From Mayamaea pseudoterrestris (Eukaryota > Bacillariophyta > Bacillariophyceae > Sellaphorales > Sellaphoraceae): a DNA stretch of 64,000 bases. This document shows, in pieces, positions 34,528 to 44,399 of the stretch. The position numbers were made by a program, and so were the translations under genes. Where the stretch lies: positions 62,001 to 126,000 of the forward strand of contig BROI01000008.1 in the NCBI GenBank assembly GCA_027923505.1, written 5' to 3'. The first letter of the stretch is position 1; each line of letters begins with the position of its first letter. Under the pieces are notes generated by a model. That model had not been told where the DNA came from, searched no databases, and saw only the letters and a list, made by a program, of their open reading frames with translations.

Positions 34528-34920
34528 GGTCGCTCGTCGTGCAGCCTGATATCTCTGCTGTATTGTCAGCAGTCGCCTCTTGCAAAATGTGAGGCAGAAA
34601 GAAGAGGCGACGCAACTGCTCGTCGAAAGATGGTCGCAGAAGAATTTGTCGCGCCTGGATGTTAATGCGTGTCCGCGAAACGACGATGACGAAGATGAGA
34701 GGCTTTTGTGAGAGGGCTTAAGTGAAAATGACGTGTTATATTCAATCTTGCCAAATGTCGATCGTGCTACGACATGCAGGGAATGGGGATCCATCCGACG
34801 ACATGCAGGGAATGGGGATCCATCCGATTTCAACCCCAAACAACGCGAGGATGCTGCGGATGCATCATATTACCTTAGTCCCGCTGACTCCATCTTGCTA
34901 CTAATAATTACTGTCTCGAG
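34528..34920. promoter_or_regulatory. Divergent promoter of the GH5 and CDP-diacylglycerol synthase genes
   Basis: 393 bp lie between the two start codons (34527 minus, 34921 plus), so both promoters share it. It contains a perfect 29-bp tandem duplication at 34769-34826. No TATA box was identified with confidence. Confidence 0.5.
34769..34826. repeat. 29-bp perfect tandem duplication
   Basis: Two identical units, 34769-34797 and 34798-34826, each starting ACGACATGCAGGG and containing GGATCC. It lies in the shared promoter, so it doubles any site it contains. Confidence 0.9.
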
Positions 34921-36291
34921 ATGCTAAACTGGAGAAGGAGCGCCGTTGTCTCTTTGATTTGTCTGCTTCTTGTAGACATGACGGATGCATCGCAACGACT
35001 CTCGGAAAGTCGATTGATTGCCTCCGCCGTCAATCATCATGATCGTCTGGAGCTGATGAAGATACAGAGGCTTGGCAATAACGATTCGAAATATTTGCCA
35101 AGAGCAGCTTCAAGAACAAATAATCAATCCGCATCTATAATGACTCAGTCACTCCATATCAGAGGCGGGTCTACCACACCCGCCACCGTCACGGTCACTC
35201 CTAGAGGAACCGTTCGACATGCCACTCCTTCGCAAAAGCTCGCCAATCTCACGGAACGAACTCTTCCAGCAGTCGCCTTGCTACTTGGATTGGCTGGAAT
35301 CGTCAAGTTTTTTGGAAAGTCGGGCTTGTCAGCTCTAGTGTTGGTGCTTTCACCAGGCATGTACCATGAAATGGTTTCCGTCGTTCTGCAACCGCCAAAC
35401 GATTTGACGCCGACAGTACTAGCGAATGCAGCCACCACAACCATGGAAAGCAACTTGATAGGAAATGTATCGGCGGTTGCGAGTGATCCCCTGCAGATGG
35501 AGGGAAGTGGACCGCCGTTGCCGGCGCCAAAAGTGCTGCCGAAACCGCTACCAACGCAACGCATCTCCAACCAATGGTGGTGGTTCCTAGCCATGAGTCT
35601 CCCAACGACTTTTTCAGGCTACTTGGAATCTCTTGTGAATCGGACGTCACTTCGACTTGGATCATATTGCATGATGATGGTTGGTTGGATGGCTTGGATT
35701 GTTTGCCTCAACAGCCACCACCAGTCGTCGCCTGCAGTCTTTTGCGATGCACTCAGGGAGATTGCCGTCTATCACTTGGCAGGCGTATTCACAATTTTCC
35801 CGGTCTACTGCTGGATGGCGACGCTTTCCGACTTTGCCACTGGACAGTCATGGATCTTGTACGGGGCCATGCTTGTCATTTTGAACGACACCTTGGCCTA
35901 CTTGTTTGGCGTTACGCTCGGCAAGCATGCGCTACTTCCAATCATTTCTCCCAAGAAAACAAGCGAAGGATGGATTGGGGCATTCGTAACGACGCTGTTA
36001 CTAAGTGTCTTGGTGTGGAAGGTTTTCTTTCCCATCAAGTATGGACAAGATTCGTTCATTGTCGCCCTCTTTTGCTCGGGCGTGGCACCTCTCGGCGGCT
36101 TTTTAGCATCGGCAATCAAGCGAGCCTATGGCAAGAAGGATTTTAGCAATCTTATTGCCGGTCATGGTGGCTTGGTGGATCGGCTCGACTGTCAGTTGAT
36201 TACGGCACCCTTTGTGTATCTGTTGTTGAACGCCATGGAACCGTCTGAAGATGTTTTTGCCAGGCACCATGCAGCGATGCTTACTTTATAA
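34921..36291 (+). CDS. CDP-diacylglycerol synthase (phosphatidate cytidylyltransferase)
   Basis: A single exon of 456 residues. It makes CDP-diacylglycerol from phosphatidic acid and CTP, the branch point to phosphatidylglycerol and phosphatidylinositol. The family signature lies at about 397-423: SAIKR, then KKD, then GHGGLVDRLD. NDTLAYLFG and ISPKKTSEGWIGA are the usual upstream motifs. Residues 1-23 (RRSAVVSLICLLLVDMTDA core) are a signal-like leader, followed by about 90 residues without family match. Seven or eight membrane segments follow from about 115 onward. The leader means ER or plastid membrane; the cleavage region lacks a clear Phe +1, so plastid targeting is uncertain. One signature position has Ala where Pro or Gly is usual. 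The gene is convergent with ATP sulfurylase, with 99 bp between stops. Confidence 0.92.
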   Translation: MLNWRRSAVVSLICLLLVDMTDASQRLSESRLIASAVNHHDRLELMKIQRLGNNDSKYLPRAASRTNNQSASIMTQSLHIRGGSTTPATVTVTPRGTVRHATPSQKLANLTERTLPAVALLLGLAGIVKFFGKSGLSALVLVLSPGMYHEMVSVVLQPPNDLTPTVLANAATTTMESNLIGNVSAVASDPLQMEGSGPPLPAPKVLPKPLPTQRISNQWWWFLAMSLPTTFSGYLESLVNRTSLRLGSYCMMMVGWMAWIVCLNSHHQSSPAVFCDALREIAVYHLAGVFTIFPVYCWMATLSDFATGQSWILYGAMLVILNDTLAYLFGVTLGKHALLPIISPKKTSEGWIGAFVTTLLLSVLVWKVFFPIKYGQDSFIVALFCSGVAPLGGFLASAIKRAYGKKDFSNLIAGHGGLVDRLDCQLITAPFVYLLLNAMEPSEDVFARHHAAMLTL

Positions 36292-36390
36292 TAAACCATA
36301 CCTTGTATTGTTACAGCAGGCTTATACATAGTGTAAGATGTTTTAAACTATAGGCAAGCAGGACAATGTCGACGAAAACCACTCGCTCTT

Positions 36391-37869
36391 TCAAATGTTA
36401 TCGCGCAACACCTTGACAACGCTCTTAAAGGCAAACCACTCTGGAATCTCGTCTCCGCCACGAAGCATCTGTCGGAACTTGGTACCCGAAAGATTCATAA
36501 TGTGATACCCCTTCTCCTTTGCCTCGTCGGCAGTCACGTAGTCAGCCTCCTCCGTGTAGACCAAGTTCAAACTGGGCACTGGCTTGACACCGAGGCGATC
36601 TGACATTTCCTTCGCCAAATCTTGGGCGTCATATGCGCCATAATAGTCGTCTCCAGTGACGCTGCTCTTGCTGCCTGCCATGTCGCGTCCAATGATAAAA
36701 TGGGTGCATCCAAAGTTCTTGCGGATGATCATGTGCTGAATCGCCTCGCGCGGACCAGCCATGTGCATTGAGTATGGCAAGTATTCCCAAAGGACACGAG
36801 GATTGGCAGTTTCCTCCTTCAACACCTCGTACGTCTTGAAGCGAACTTCACCTGAAATGTCGTCGGCCTAAGATGATAGCCGCATTAAGTGAGGAAGCGA
36901 GACGTCAATAAACATGTCTGTAAACTTCAATTCGCAACCACAAATATATAACTTTTCTCCTACACTCACCTGCGTCGGTCCGCAAGTGGGATGCACCAAA
37001 ACAACGCCTCCCTCTCCAACCAATGGATCATCCAAGGCGCGCGTAAAGAGTTCGTAGTGCGCCCGATGCACCGGGTTGCGGCACTGGAAGGCAACAACAT
37101 CCTTGTCGGCCGGAAGCGAAGCTCGGACTTGCTGGGGTGTTTTGCATGGAAACTCGCGAATGGGCAAGTTCAAGCCAGTCACCTTGCCTCCCATGTAGTA
37201 CTTGCCGCGTTCGGTGGCAACCATGAGAGCACCGGGATGTTCAATCTCTGATGTTCCGTAGCACTTTTTGCATTCCAGAGGCTTATTTGGCAAGAACTTG
37301 TCCGTAAGTTCGACTGTTGCAATTGCCAAATCGCCCTGTTTCAGTAGAATGGTCGTTCCTGGTTGAAGAGTCTCGTCGTCCGTGTCGAAAACGACGGGTA
37401 ATCCAAAGATTGTTCCGTCGGGAAGCTCCATGTTTTCCACCACATGCTTGTAAGTCGTCTCGTCCATGAATCCCGTCAGTGGACTGAAACCTCCATTCAT
37501 AATGAGTTCAACATCGCAGAGTTGACGGGACGATGCTTCGAGTGTGACAGTCGCCTTGGCAATGGCGGCTTCCTTGTCGGCATCTGACGTGAGCACCAAG
37601 TCCACCAATGTTCCTCCATGGGGAACTTGCTTGACCATGTGAACTTCACTGCGATGAACGAGATGGTTGGAAATGACACGTTAGACCCGCTATTGATCGC
37701 GACGAAACAGTGCAGCGTGACGAGAAGAAGAGACGTACGTGGTCGAAAAGAGGCGAGTCGATCCAACTCCTGCACTGGCACTGGATGAAGAAACGCGAGA
37801 GGAGAATGGGGCAACGGAAAAGGCCGTCACCGAGGCGAGCAGAGCCAAGGACGAAAGGACGACTCTCAT
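36391..37869 (-). CDS. Plastid-targeted ATP sulfurylase (sulfate adenylyltransferase), three exons
   Basis: Exons read leftward are 37739-37869, 36970-37648 and 36391-36867; the product is 428 residues. The enzyme joins sulfate and ATP to adenylyl sulfate, the first step of sulfate assimilation. QCRNPVHRAH (232-241) is the catalytic motif, HPTCGPTQ follows, and GRDMAG (330-335) binds nucleotide; GRDHAG or GRDNAG is more usual. No APS-kinase domain is fused. The leader MRVVLSSLALLASVTA|FSVAP is a bipartite plastid signal with Phe17 at +1 and a Ser/Arg-rich transit part, so it acts in the plastid stroma. The intron donors are GTACGT and GTGAGT. Confidence 0.93.
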
Positions 37870-38161
37870 GGTGTACACAGTCGTCAATAATGCAGTTGAA
37901 AGAATGTGGATCCGATCGAATGATGCACCACGAAATGGAGGGAGGTCATGGAACGACGAGGCGAGGTCGAATTTGGATGCGTGCGTGTTCTCTTATGTAG
38001 CGCTACGACATGCACTAGGAAACGGACCGTGAGCAGACGAGCTCGTGCGATTCGTGCGGGTTAACCATACTTAAGGATACATGTGTACCGTTCCGACATC
38101 AATGGAACGGTTGAACCGACGTCCATGCGACGTTTCACCATGATGGCCAACGCCTTACGCA
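37870..38161. promoter_or_regulatory. Divergent promoter of ATP sulfurylase and the kinase-like gene
   Basis: 292 bp separate the start codons. GGAACGGTT and ACCGTTCC pieces at about 38090 and 38105 make a loose inverted pair. No defined element was identified. Confidence 0.45.
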
Positions 38162-39723
38162 TTGCGAGCGACCCAAGTAACTACATGGACACTACATAGC
38201 GACGGCAGCAGAATGAGGAGACCCTTTAATTGCGCGAGACAAAATACTGAAGCAAGAAGATGCGGACCTGGAAAGCTCTTGACATTTTGCGTAGTCTTTG
38301 CATTCTTTGTTGAAATGTTCATTTCCTTCACGCAACCACTCCCAACCATCAAGGTTGACTTCCAAAAAGGGCCTTCCATTCAATTTCGAGGATTGAGTGA
38401 CAACTATGAAACGTATATGACCGTTGCCGTCCATCCTCGAGTCGTGCAGTTACAGGAACAATCGTCCGATGAGATTGTGATACACGACATCAACCAAACG
38501 AGACCTACTTCAATATACCTTTCCGTTACTCCAATATCAACAAGCGACTGTCCATATTGCAATCAAGAAATGAACAGTCATATTTTTCCGTTCGAGCGAC
38601 CTTACTACGATGGATGCACCTTCATGGCCGATTGGCAAGCAACCTTCCACGAAACCTGCAATAACCTTCACGAGTTTGATCTAGCATCGGAACAGATACA
38701 TCTGCTATCTACGCAAGGAAGTTGGAGAACTGTTTGGAAGACAGACATGCCGCAAGACAAGTCGGCGATTTTGAAGCTACTCAAGATGGATCGACGCAAC
38801 TTTACGCACGAAGCCTACGCCTACCATCGAAATGATGCCAACGTCATGTCGCAATTGACAGCGAGTCCCTATGTTGTTAACGCATATTCCTTTTGCGGGC
38901 AAAGCGTATTGACAGAGTATGCTTCCAGTGGTGCGCGCAACTTTGTCAAAGACCGAAGGTTTTCCTCCATGGAGAGACTGGAAATGGGTCGCGACTTGGC
39001 GAGGGCTTTGTCGGCGCTGCATTCCATTGACTACTCGCATGCCAAGAATGCTACTTTGGCGCACAATGATATTAACATGGCAAATGCTGTACAAGTGGAG
39101 GGTCAGTTGAAACTGAACGACTTTAACATTGCTGTCATAATGAAATGGAACAAGACCAAGCCATGTGACTCACCCGTTCGCTTCGAGGCACCACTTTGGA
39201 AGTCGCCCGAGGAAGTTCGCAACGTTTCTTACATTGACGCTTCATTAGCCGATGTGTACGGGCTTGGCAATCTACTCTTTCAAGTCATGTCCAAACACCA
39301 GCCATGGACACACCTGGAGCCGGGGGGTCAGCTCGATAAAGAACAAGTCGTTGATCGCAAGCTGAATGGTCTGGTACCCTTTGTTCCAGACAAGCACAAG
39401 TACAGCAACAAGACGGCCATTCAAGCATTATATTTTGGAACCATGGCGTGTTTCCGACATGATCCAAACAAGCGACTGACCTCGTACGAGCTGTCGCGCG
39501 CGTTTGACTTGGTGTTGAAGGCAATTCATCGAAAGCTAAAGGTGCCACGCGAGACTGTCCAGAGTGTAAGTGATTGTGACTAATCTGAGCGGATATTGAG
39601 CAACTACTTTGGCTTTCGTATAGTAAGGCTCATCTCATATCTTGTCTTCTGCTATTTCAGTTTTTCGAAAAGAGCTTTTGGAACGATGCAACCAACGTGC
39701 GACGGACTGATAAGGCGCGATAA
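38162..39723 (+). CDS. Single-pass membrane protein with divergent protein-kinase domain, two exons
   Basis: Exons are 38162-39565 and 39661-39723, phase 0, with a 95-bp GTAAGT...TTTCAG intron; the product is 488 residues. A hydrophobic segment at about 39-58 near a basic N terminus predicts a type II membrane protein, so the kinase fold would face the ER/Golgi lumen or outside. Kinase landmarks are AILK (Lys205), HNDINMAN (301-308: catalytic Asp303, metal Asn308), NDFN (metal Asp320) and SPEE (about 348-351). The glycine loop is reduced to QGSWRTVWK, HRD is HND, and DFG is DFN. These changes recall atypical secretory-pathway kinases, but the catalytic Lys, Asp and Asn are all kept, so activity is possible. 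The start could be Met18 (38213). Confidence 0.75.
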
Positions 39724-39763
39724 TATTAAAATAGCTAAAATACACGTTTTTATAACTTAACTA

Positions 39764-40699
39764 TCACCGTTGTTGATTTAGTGGACCCCGCATAGGCTGG
39801 GCATTGCTTCCAGATGCGTCTCGCTTAGACGTACTCTTGCCGCTTGAAAGTCGTTGACCATTGCTACTGCTGTTTCGTTGTATTGTCGCTTCGGATTGCT
39901 GCAGTAAATTCTTTTCTCGCTCAGCCAGTGCCTTAATCAGCTTACGCATCTTGACTCGCTCTCGTTCCACGGCATGATCGGCCTGCATGGTTTGCTCCTC
40001 GAGCTGACGTTGAAACTCCTTGGTCAATCGACTCGTCGTTTCCATGACGGCCATTTGTTTCTCCTGCTCGGCCGCAATGCGCGCATTCTCAACAGCTTCC
40101 TGCATACGCTGCTCCATGGCTGCTTGAAGATGCTGTAAATTTTTCGTCGCTGTGGCATCCCATTCGGCTCGAAGTGTTTCAATTTCTTGGGCATGCTGCT
40201 GCTCGTTGACTTGCTGTTTGCCACTCTTCTTCGCCTCCAGCTGTTTGATCTTGGCCTGCAGCGCCTCTACTTTTCGATGCTCCGTTTCCAATGCCTTCTC
40301 TAGCTTGTTTCGAAGATTGGCTGCGGATTGCAGCTCTTTTTCTAATGCAGTGATTCGAGCGTGATAAAGTTTGATTTGAGCCGTTGTGAGAGGCGTCGTC
40401 GTCTTCTTCTTGTTTTGAAGTTCCTGATAATGCTTCTTCACCTGCAGCAGCTCCAGCCGCGTTTGTCGTAATTGACGCTCCAATAAATCTCGTTGTTCCT
40501 CTAGTAGTCGTCGATACTGCGTCGCTGACGATGTCCAAAAGGCGTGAAAGTAATGTGACAGTCGCGGTCGAGGAATGCTCAGCGAGTGTTGCAGTCGAGA
40601 CTGAAGGCCTGAAGGAAATCCAAAGGATCTAGACGATGCGATTGGAATCACAAGAAATACTAGCAGTAGAAAGTGTTGGATAAAGCGTAATGATATCAT
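39764..40699 (-). CDS. Coiled-coil protein with secretory leader
   Basis: A single exon of 311 residues from the ATG at 40699; the open frame extends further upstream but without coding character. Residues 1-23 (MISLRFIQHFLLLVFLVIPIASS) are a signal peptide, and SRSFGFPSG follows, which could be read as a weak plastid-type leader. From about residue 60 to 265 there is an almost continuous coiled coil rich in Gln, Glu, Leu, Arg and Ala (YRRLLEEQRDLLERQLRQTR; QAKIKQLEAKKSG). The tail is Ser/Arg/Gln-rich. It is probably a structural or tethering protein of a secretory-derived compartment or plastid. No family was recognised. It ends only 40 bp after the kinase-like gene, tail to tail. Confidence 0.7.
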   Translation of the reverse strand: MISLRFIQHFLLLVFLVIPIASSRSFGFPSGLQSRLQHSLSIPRPRLSHYFHAFWTSSATQYRRLLEEQRDLLERQLRQTRLELLQVKKHYQELQNKKKTTTPLTTAQIKLYHARITALEKELQSAANLRNKLEKALETEHRKVEALQAKIKQLEAKKSGKQQVNEQQHAQEIETLRAEWDATATKNLQHLQAAMEQRMQEAVENARIAAEQEKQMAVMETTSRLTKEFQRQLEEQTMQADHAVERERVKMRKLIKALAEREKNLLQQSEATIQRNSSSNGQRLSSGKSTSKRDASGSNAQPMRGPLNQQR

Positions 40700-40984
40700 G
40701 ATGGCTAGTCGTGTGACGGGAGTGATGAGCAAGGTGTGGTGGTTTGGACGTTTCTCTCGCCGCGGTTCGGCGCGGCAGCGTGGAAAAACCAATGCGACGA
40801 GATAGCTATCATGAGTATGCCAGGGAAGTGCTGTAAGGTAAACTGTAAGTGACTGGTGTACATCCAATGGAACATATTCACAAGCGCCAGGCTCTGATCA
40901 GGCTCTGACCACACTCTGGCCAATGCTCCAGAGAATGTGTAGAAGTTCATGAACCATAGAATGATGTGCCCAGCCATTGTTCCA
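40700..40984. other. Spacer between the gene cluster and satellite DNA
   Basis: Promoter of the coiled-coil gene at the right and unassigned DNA. A minus frame continues through here (FMNFYTFSGALARVW) but has no recognised family. Confidence 0.4.
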
Positions 40985-41377
40985 TAATGGCATCTGCTGG
41001 CGGAGACTGGTGAGAACTTCTCACCAATCACATTGCAGTCTACCAAGGGACCAGCCAGGCAATCCATCTTGTAGCGCACCTGGAATAAGGATGTTAGCTC
41101 CGTTCTGGCTTGATTTGGCCATACACATGGCTCAAGGTACGGGCATTAGAAAATTACACCATCTGCTGGCTGAGACTGGTGAGAACTTCTCACCAGTCAC
41201 ATTGCAGTCAACTGAGACACCCGCCAGACATGCCATCTTGTGACGCAGACTGAATAATGATGTCGGCACCATTCTGGTGTGATGTGGGCATACACATGGC
41301 TCAAGGTATGGGCTTGGCTGAGTTTGGTGACAAGTTGTCACCAATCACATTGCAGTCCACAGAGACACTAGCCTGTC
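40985..41377 (-). repeat. Three diverged, inverted copies of the 169-bp satellite (sat2)
   Basis: Read on the minus strand, these copies match the tandem repeat at 60060-64000. Shared blocks include CCATCTTGTAGCGCA, GAATAATGATGT, CACCATTCTGGTGT and a 19-bp palindrome at 41008-41026, 41177-41195 and 41325-41343. The first two palindromes are exactly 169 bp apart, the period of the right-hand array. The third copy is shorter (148 bp on) and breaks off at about 41377. They are clearly older than the right-hand array. Confidence 0.85.
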
Positions 41378-42201
41378 AACTTTTCTTGATTGTCTGTATC
41401 CGAAAGACCTTCAATGTCCATCTCTGGTCCATTGGTAACCAAATGGCTGAGCTTTGTGTTGTCGAGACTGTGCTTTTCTCCTAGCGCCGTTCCCAAAGGC
41501 ATGGCTGAGCAAATGATACCCAGCTGCTCGTTTCCAGGGTGCGTTTCATTAGCTCCCGAGGCTCCAGCACCCAAGAATGCTTGCGTAAGGATTAGAGTGT
41601 CAAAATGCCACCAATGTTCTGTCGTTAAAAGCTTGAGGCGAGTAGGGGTCCCAAGCAACAAGTGTTTTCCATCAACCGTGAGGCCATCCTCCTTGGTCAT
41701 CTCCTTGTTCAGGGTGTAAACATCCTCCTTTGTCAGGACTACATGTCCTTCCATCCAACCATCAATCTGCATAGCCATGGCTGCAGCTCTCTCCTCTTTC
41801 TTGGGCATCTCCTCCTCAAGCCACATAGTTGAGGCTTTACTTTAATTGGCAACGGAAGGCAGGCAAAGCGCCCCCAAACTCTTTGAGAGCTCCAGGGAAA
41901 CGGACTAGCATCATGACCAAGGGAAACAGGTGAAAAGGGAGGCAAAGAAACGAGGTTTAAGCAACAAGGAAAGAACAAAACAACAGAGAGCTTGCTAGAC
42001 AACAAGGTTGGCAAGCTAACCAAGGAATGGGAGGCAATCCGATTAACATTGGCATGTGGTTTGCCCGTTGTTGGTAGCAGTTTCCATTGCTTCTCTCCCG
42101 CACTACTGATGACGTGACTATCAATCACAAGGAACTCATACGGTATCTTATGAGTGTCCCCAAGGCAGTCTCCTTGAAGCATCCACCCTGACCCGGAGTA
42201 T
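41378..42201. other. Unassigned DNA between the two satellite families
   Basis: Minus-strand frames look more protein-like than chance: 41368-41826 (starting MWLEEEMPKKEERAAAMAMQ, then LTKEDVYTLNKEM and EHWWHFDTLIL) and about 42025-42190 (WMLQGDCLGDTHKIPYEFLV then IDSHVISSAGEKQWKLL). They may be exons or remnants of one gene cut by the satellite, but I recognise no family and cannot join them with confidence. Confidence 0.35.
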
Positions 42202-44399
42202 GGGTGTGCCATTGACATGAGGATGGTCTCACATGGTGCAAAACTGCTCGGAGGCCTACACCATGGAAAGGTCTGCAGGCTGGGTGTGGCCAACAACCCC
42301 AAATTATGGAATCATACCACTACAATGCCCCATGCCCTGGCCACCCAACAACCCAATGAGTCAGGCAAAACATGTCCAGGGTGTGCCATTGACATGAGGA
42401 AGGTCCGAAATGGTGCAAAACGGACTGCCTGGAAGCCTACAACACCATGGAATGGTCTGCAGGCTAGGTGTGACCAACACCCCAAATTATGGAATCATAC
42501 CACTACAATGCCCCATGCCCTAGCCACCCAACAACCCAATGAGTCAGGCAAATCATGTCCAGGGTGTGCCATTGCATGAGGATGGTCTGAACTGGTGCAA
42601 ACCGGACTGCCTGGAAGCCTACAACACCATGGGATGGTCTGCAGGCTGGTTGTGGCCAACGCCCTAATTTATGGAATCATACCACTACAATGCCCCGTGC
42701 CCTAGCCACCCAACATGCAAAATGGACTGCCTGGAGGCCTACACCATGGAATGGTCTGCAGGCTGGGTGTGGCCAACACCCCAAATTATAAAATCATACC
42801 ACTACAATGCCCCATGCCCTGGCCACCCAAATACCCAATGAGTCAGGCAAAACATGTTCAGAATGTGCCAATGGCATGTGGATGGTCCAAAATGGTGCAA
42901 ACCGGACTGCCTGGAAGCCTACAACACCATGGGATGGTCTGCAGGCTGGGTGAGCCAACACCCCAAATTATGGAATCATACCACTACAATGCCCCGTGCC
43001 CTGGCCACCCAACTACCCAATGCGTCAGGCAAATCATGTCCAGGATGTGCCATTGACATGAGGATGGTCTGATATGGTGCATAACGGACTGCCTGGAAGC
43101 CTACAACACCATGGAATGGTCTGCAGGCTGGATGTGGCCAACACCCAAATTATGGAATCATACCACTACAATGCCCCGCGCCCTAGCCATCCAATAACCC
43201 AATGAGTCAGGCAAAACATGACCAGGGTGTGTAATTGACATGAGGATGGTCTGAACTGGTGCAAAACGGACTGCCTGGAAGCCTAGAACACCATGGGATG
43301 GTCTGCAGGCTGGGTGTGGCCAACACCCCAAATTATGGAATCATACCACTACAATGCCCCGTGCCCTAGCCACCCAACAACCCAATGAGTCAGGCAAATC
43401 ATGTCCAGGGTGTGCCATTGACATGAGGATGGTCTGAAATGGTGCAAAATGGACTGCCTGGAGGCCTACACCATGGAATGGTCTGCAGGCTGGGTGTGGC
43501 CAACACCCCAAATTATGGAATCATACCACTACAATGCCCCATGCCCTGGCCACCCAAAAACCCAATGAGTCAGGCAAAACATGTCCAGGGTGTGCCAATG
43601 GCATGTGGATGGTCCAAAATAGTGCAAAACGGACTGCCTGGAAGCCTACAACACCATGGAATGGTCTGCAGGCTGGGTGAGCCAACGCCCCAAATTATGG
43701 AATCATACCACTACAATGCCCCGTGCCCTAGCCACCCAACAACCCAATGAGTCATGCAAAACATGTCCAGGGTGTGCCATTGACATGAGGATGGTCTGAA
43801 ATGGTGCAAAACGGACTGCCTGGAGGCCTACACCATGGAATGGTCTGCAAGATGGGTGTGGCCAACACATTAAATTATGGAATCATACCACTACAATGCC
43901 TAATGCCCTGGCCACACAACAACCCAATGAGTCAGGCCAAACATGTCCAGGGTGTGCCATTGACATGAGGATGGTCTGACATGGTGCAAAACGGACTGCC
44001 TGGAGGCCTACAGCATGGAATGGTCTGCAAGATGGGTGTGGCCAACACCCCAAATTATGGAATCATACCACTACAATGCCCCATGCCCTGGCCACCCAAC
44101 AACCCAATGAGTCAGGCAAAACATGTCCAGGGTGTGCCATTGACATGAGGATGGTCTGAAATGGTGCAAAACGGACTGCCTGGAGGCCTACACCATCTGC
44201 AAAATGGGTGTGGCCAACACCCCAAATTATGGAATCATACCACTACAATGCCCCATGCCCTGGCCACCCAACAACCCAATGAGTCAGGCAAAACATGTCC
44301 AGGGTGTGCCATTGACATGAGGATGGTCTGAAATGGTGCAAAACGGACTGCCTGGAGGCCTACACCATCTGCAAGATGGGTGTGGCCAACACCCCAAAT

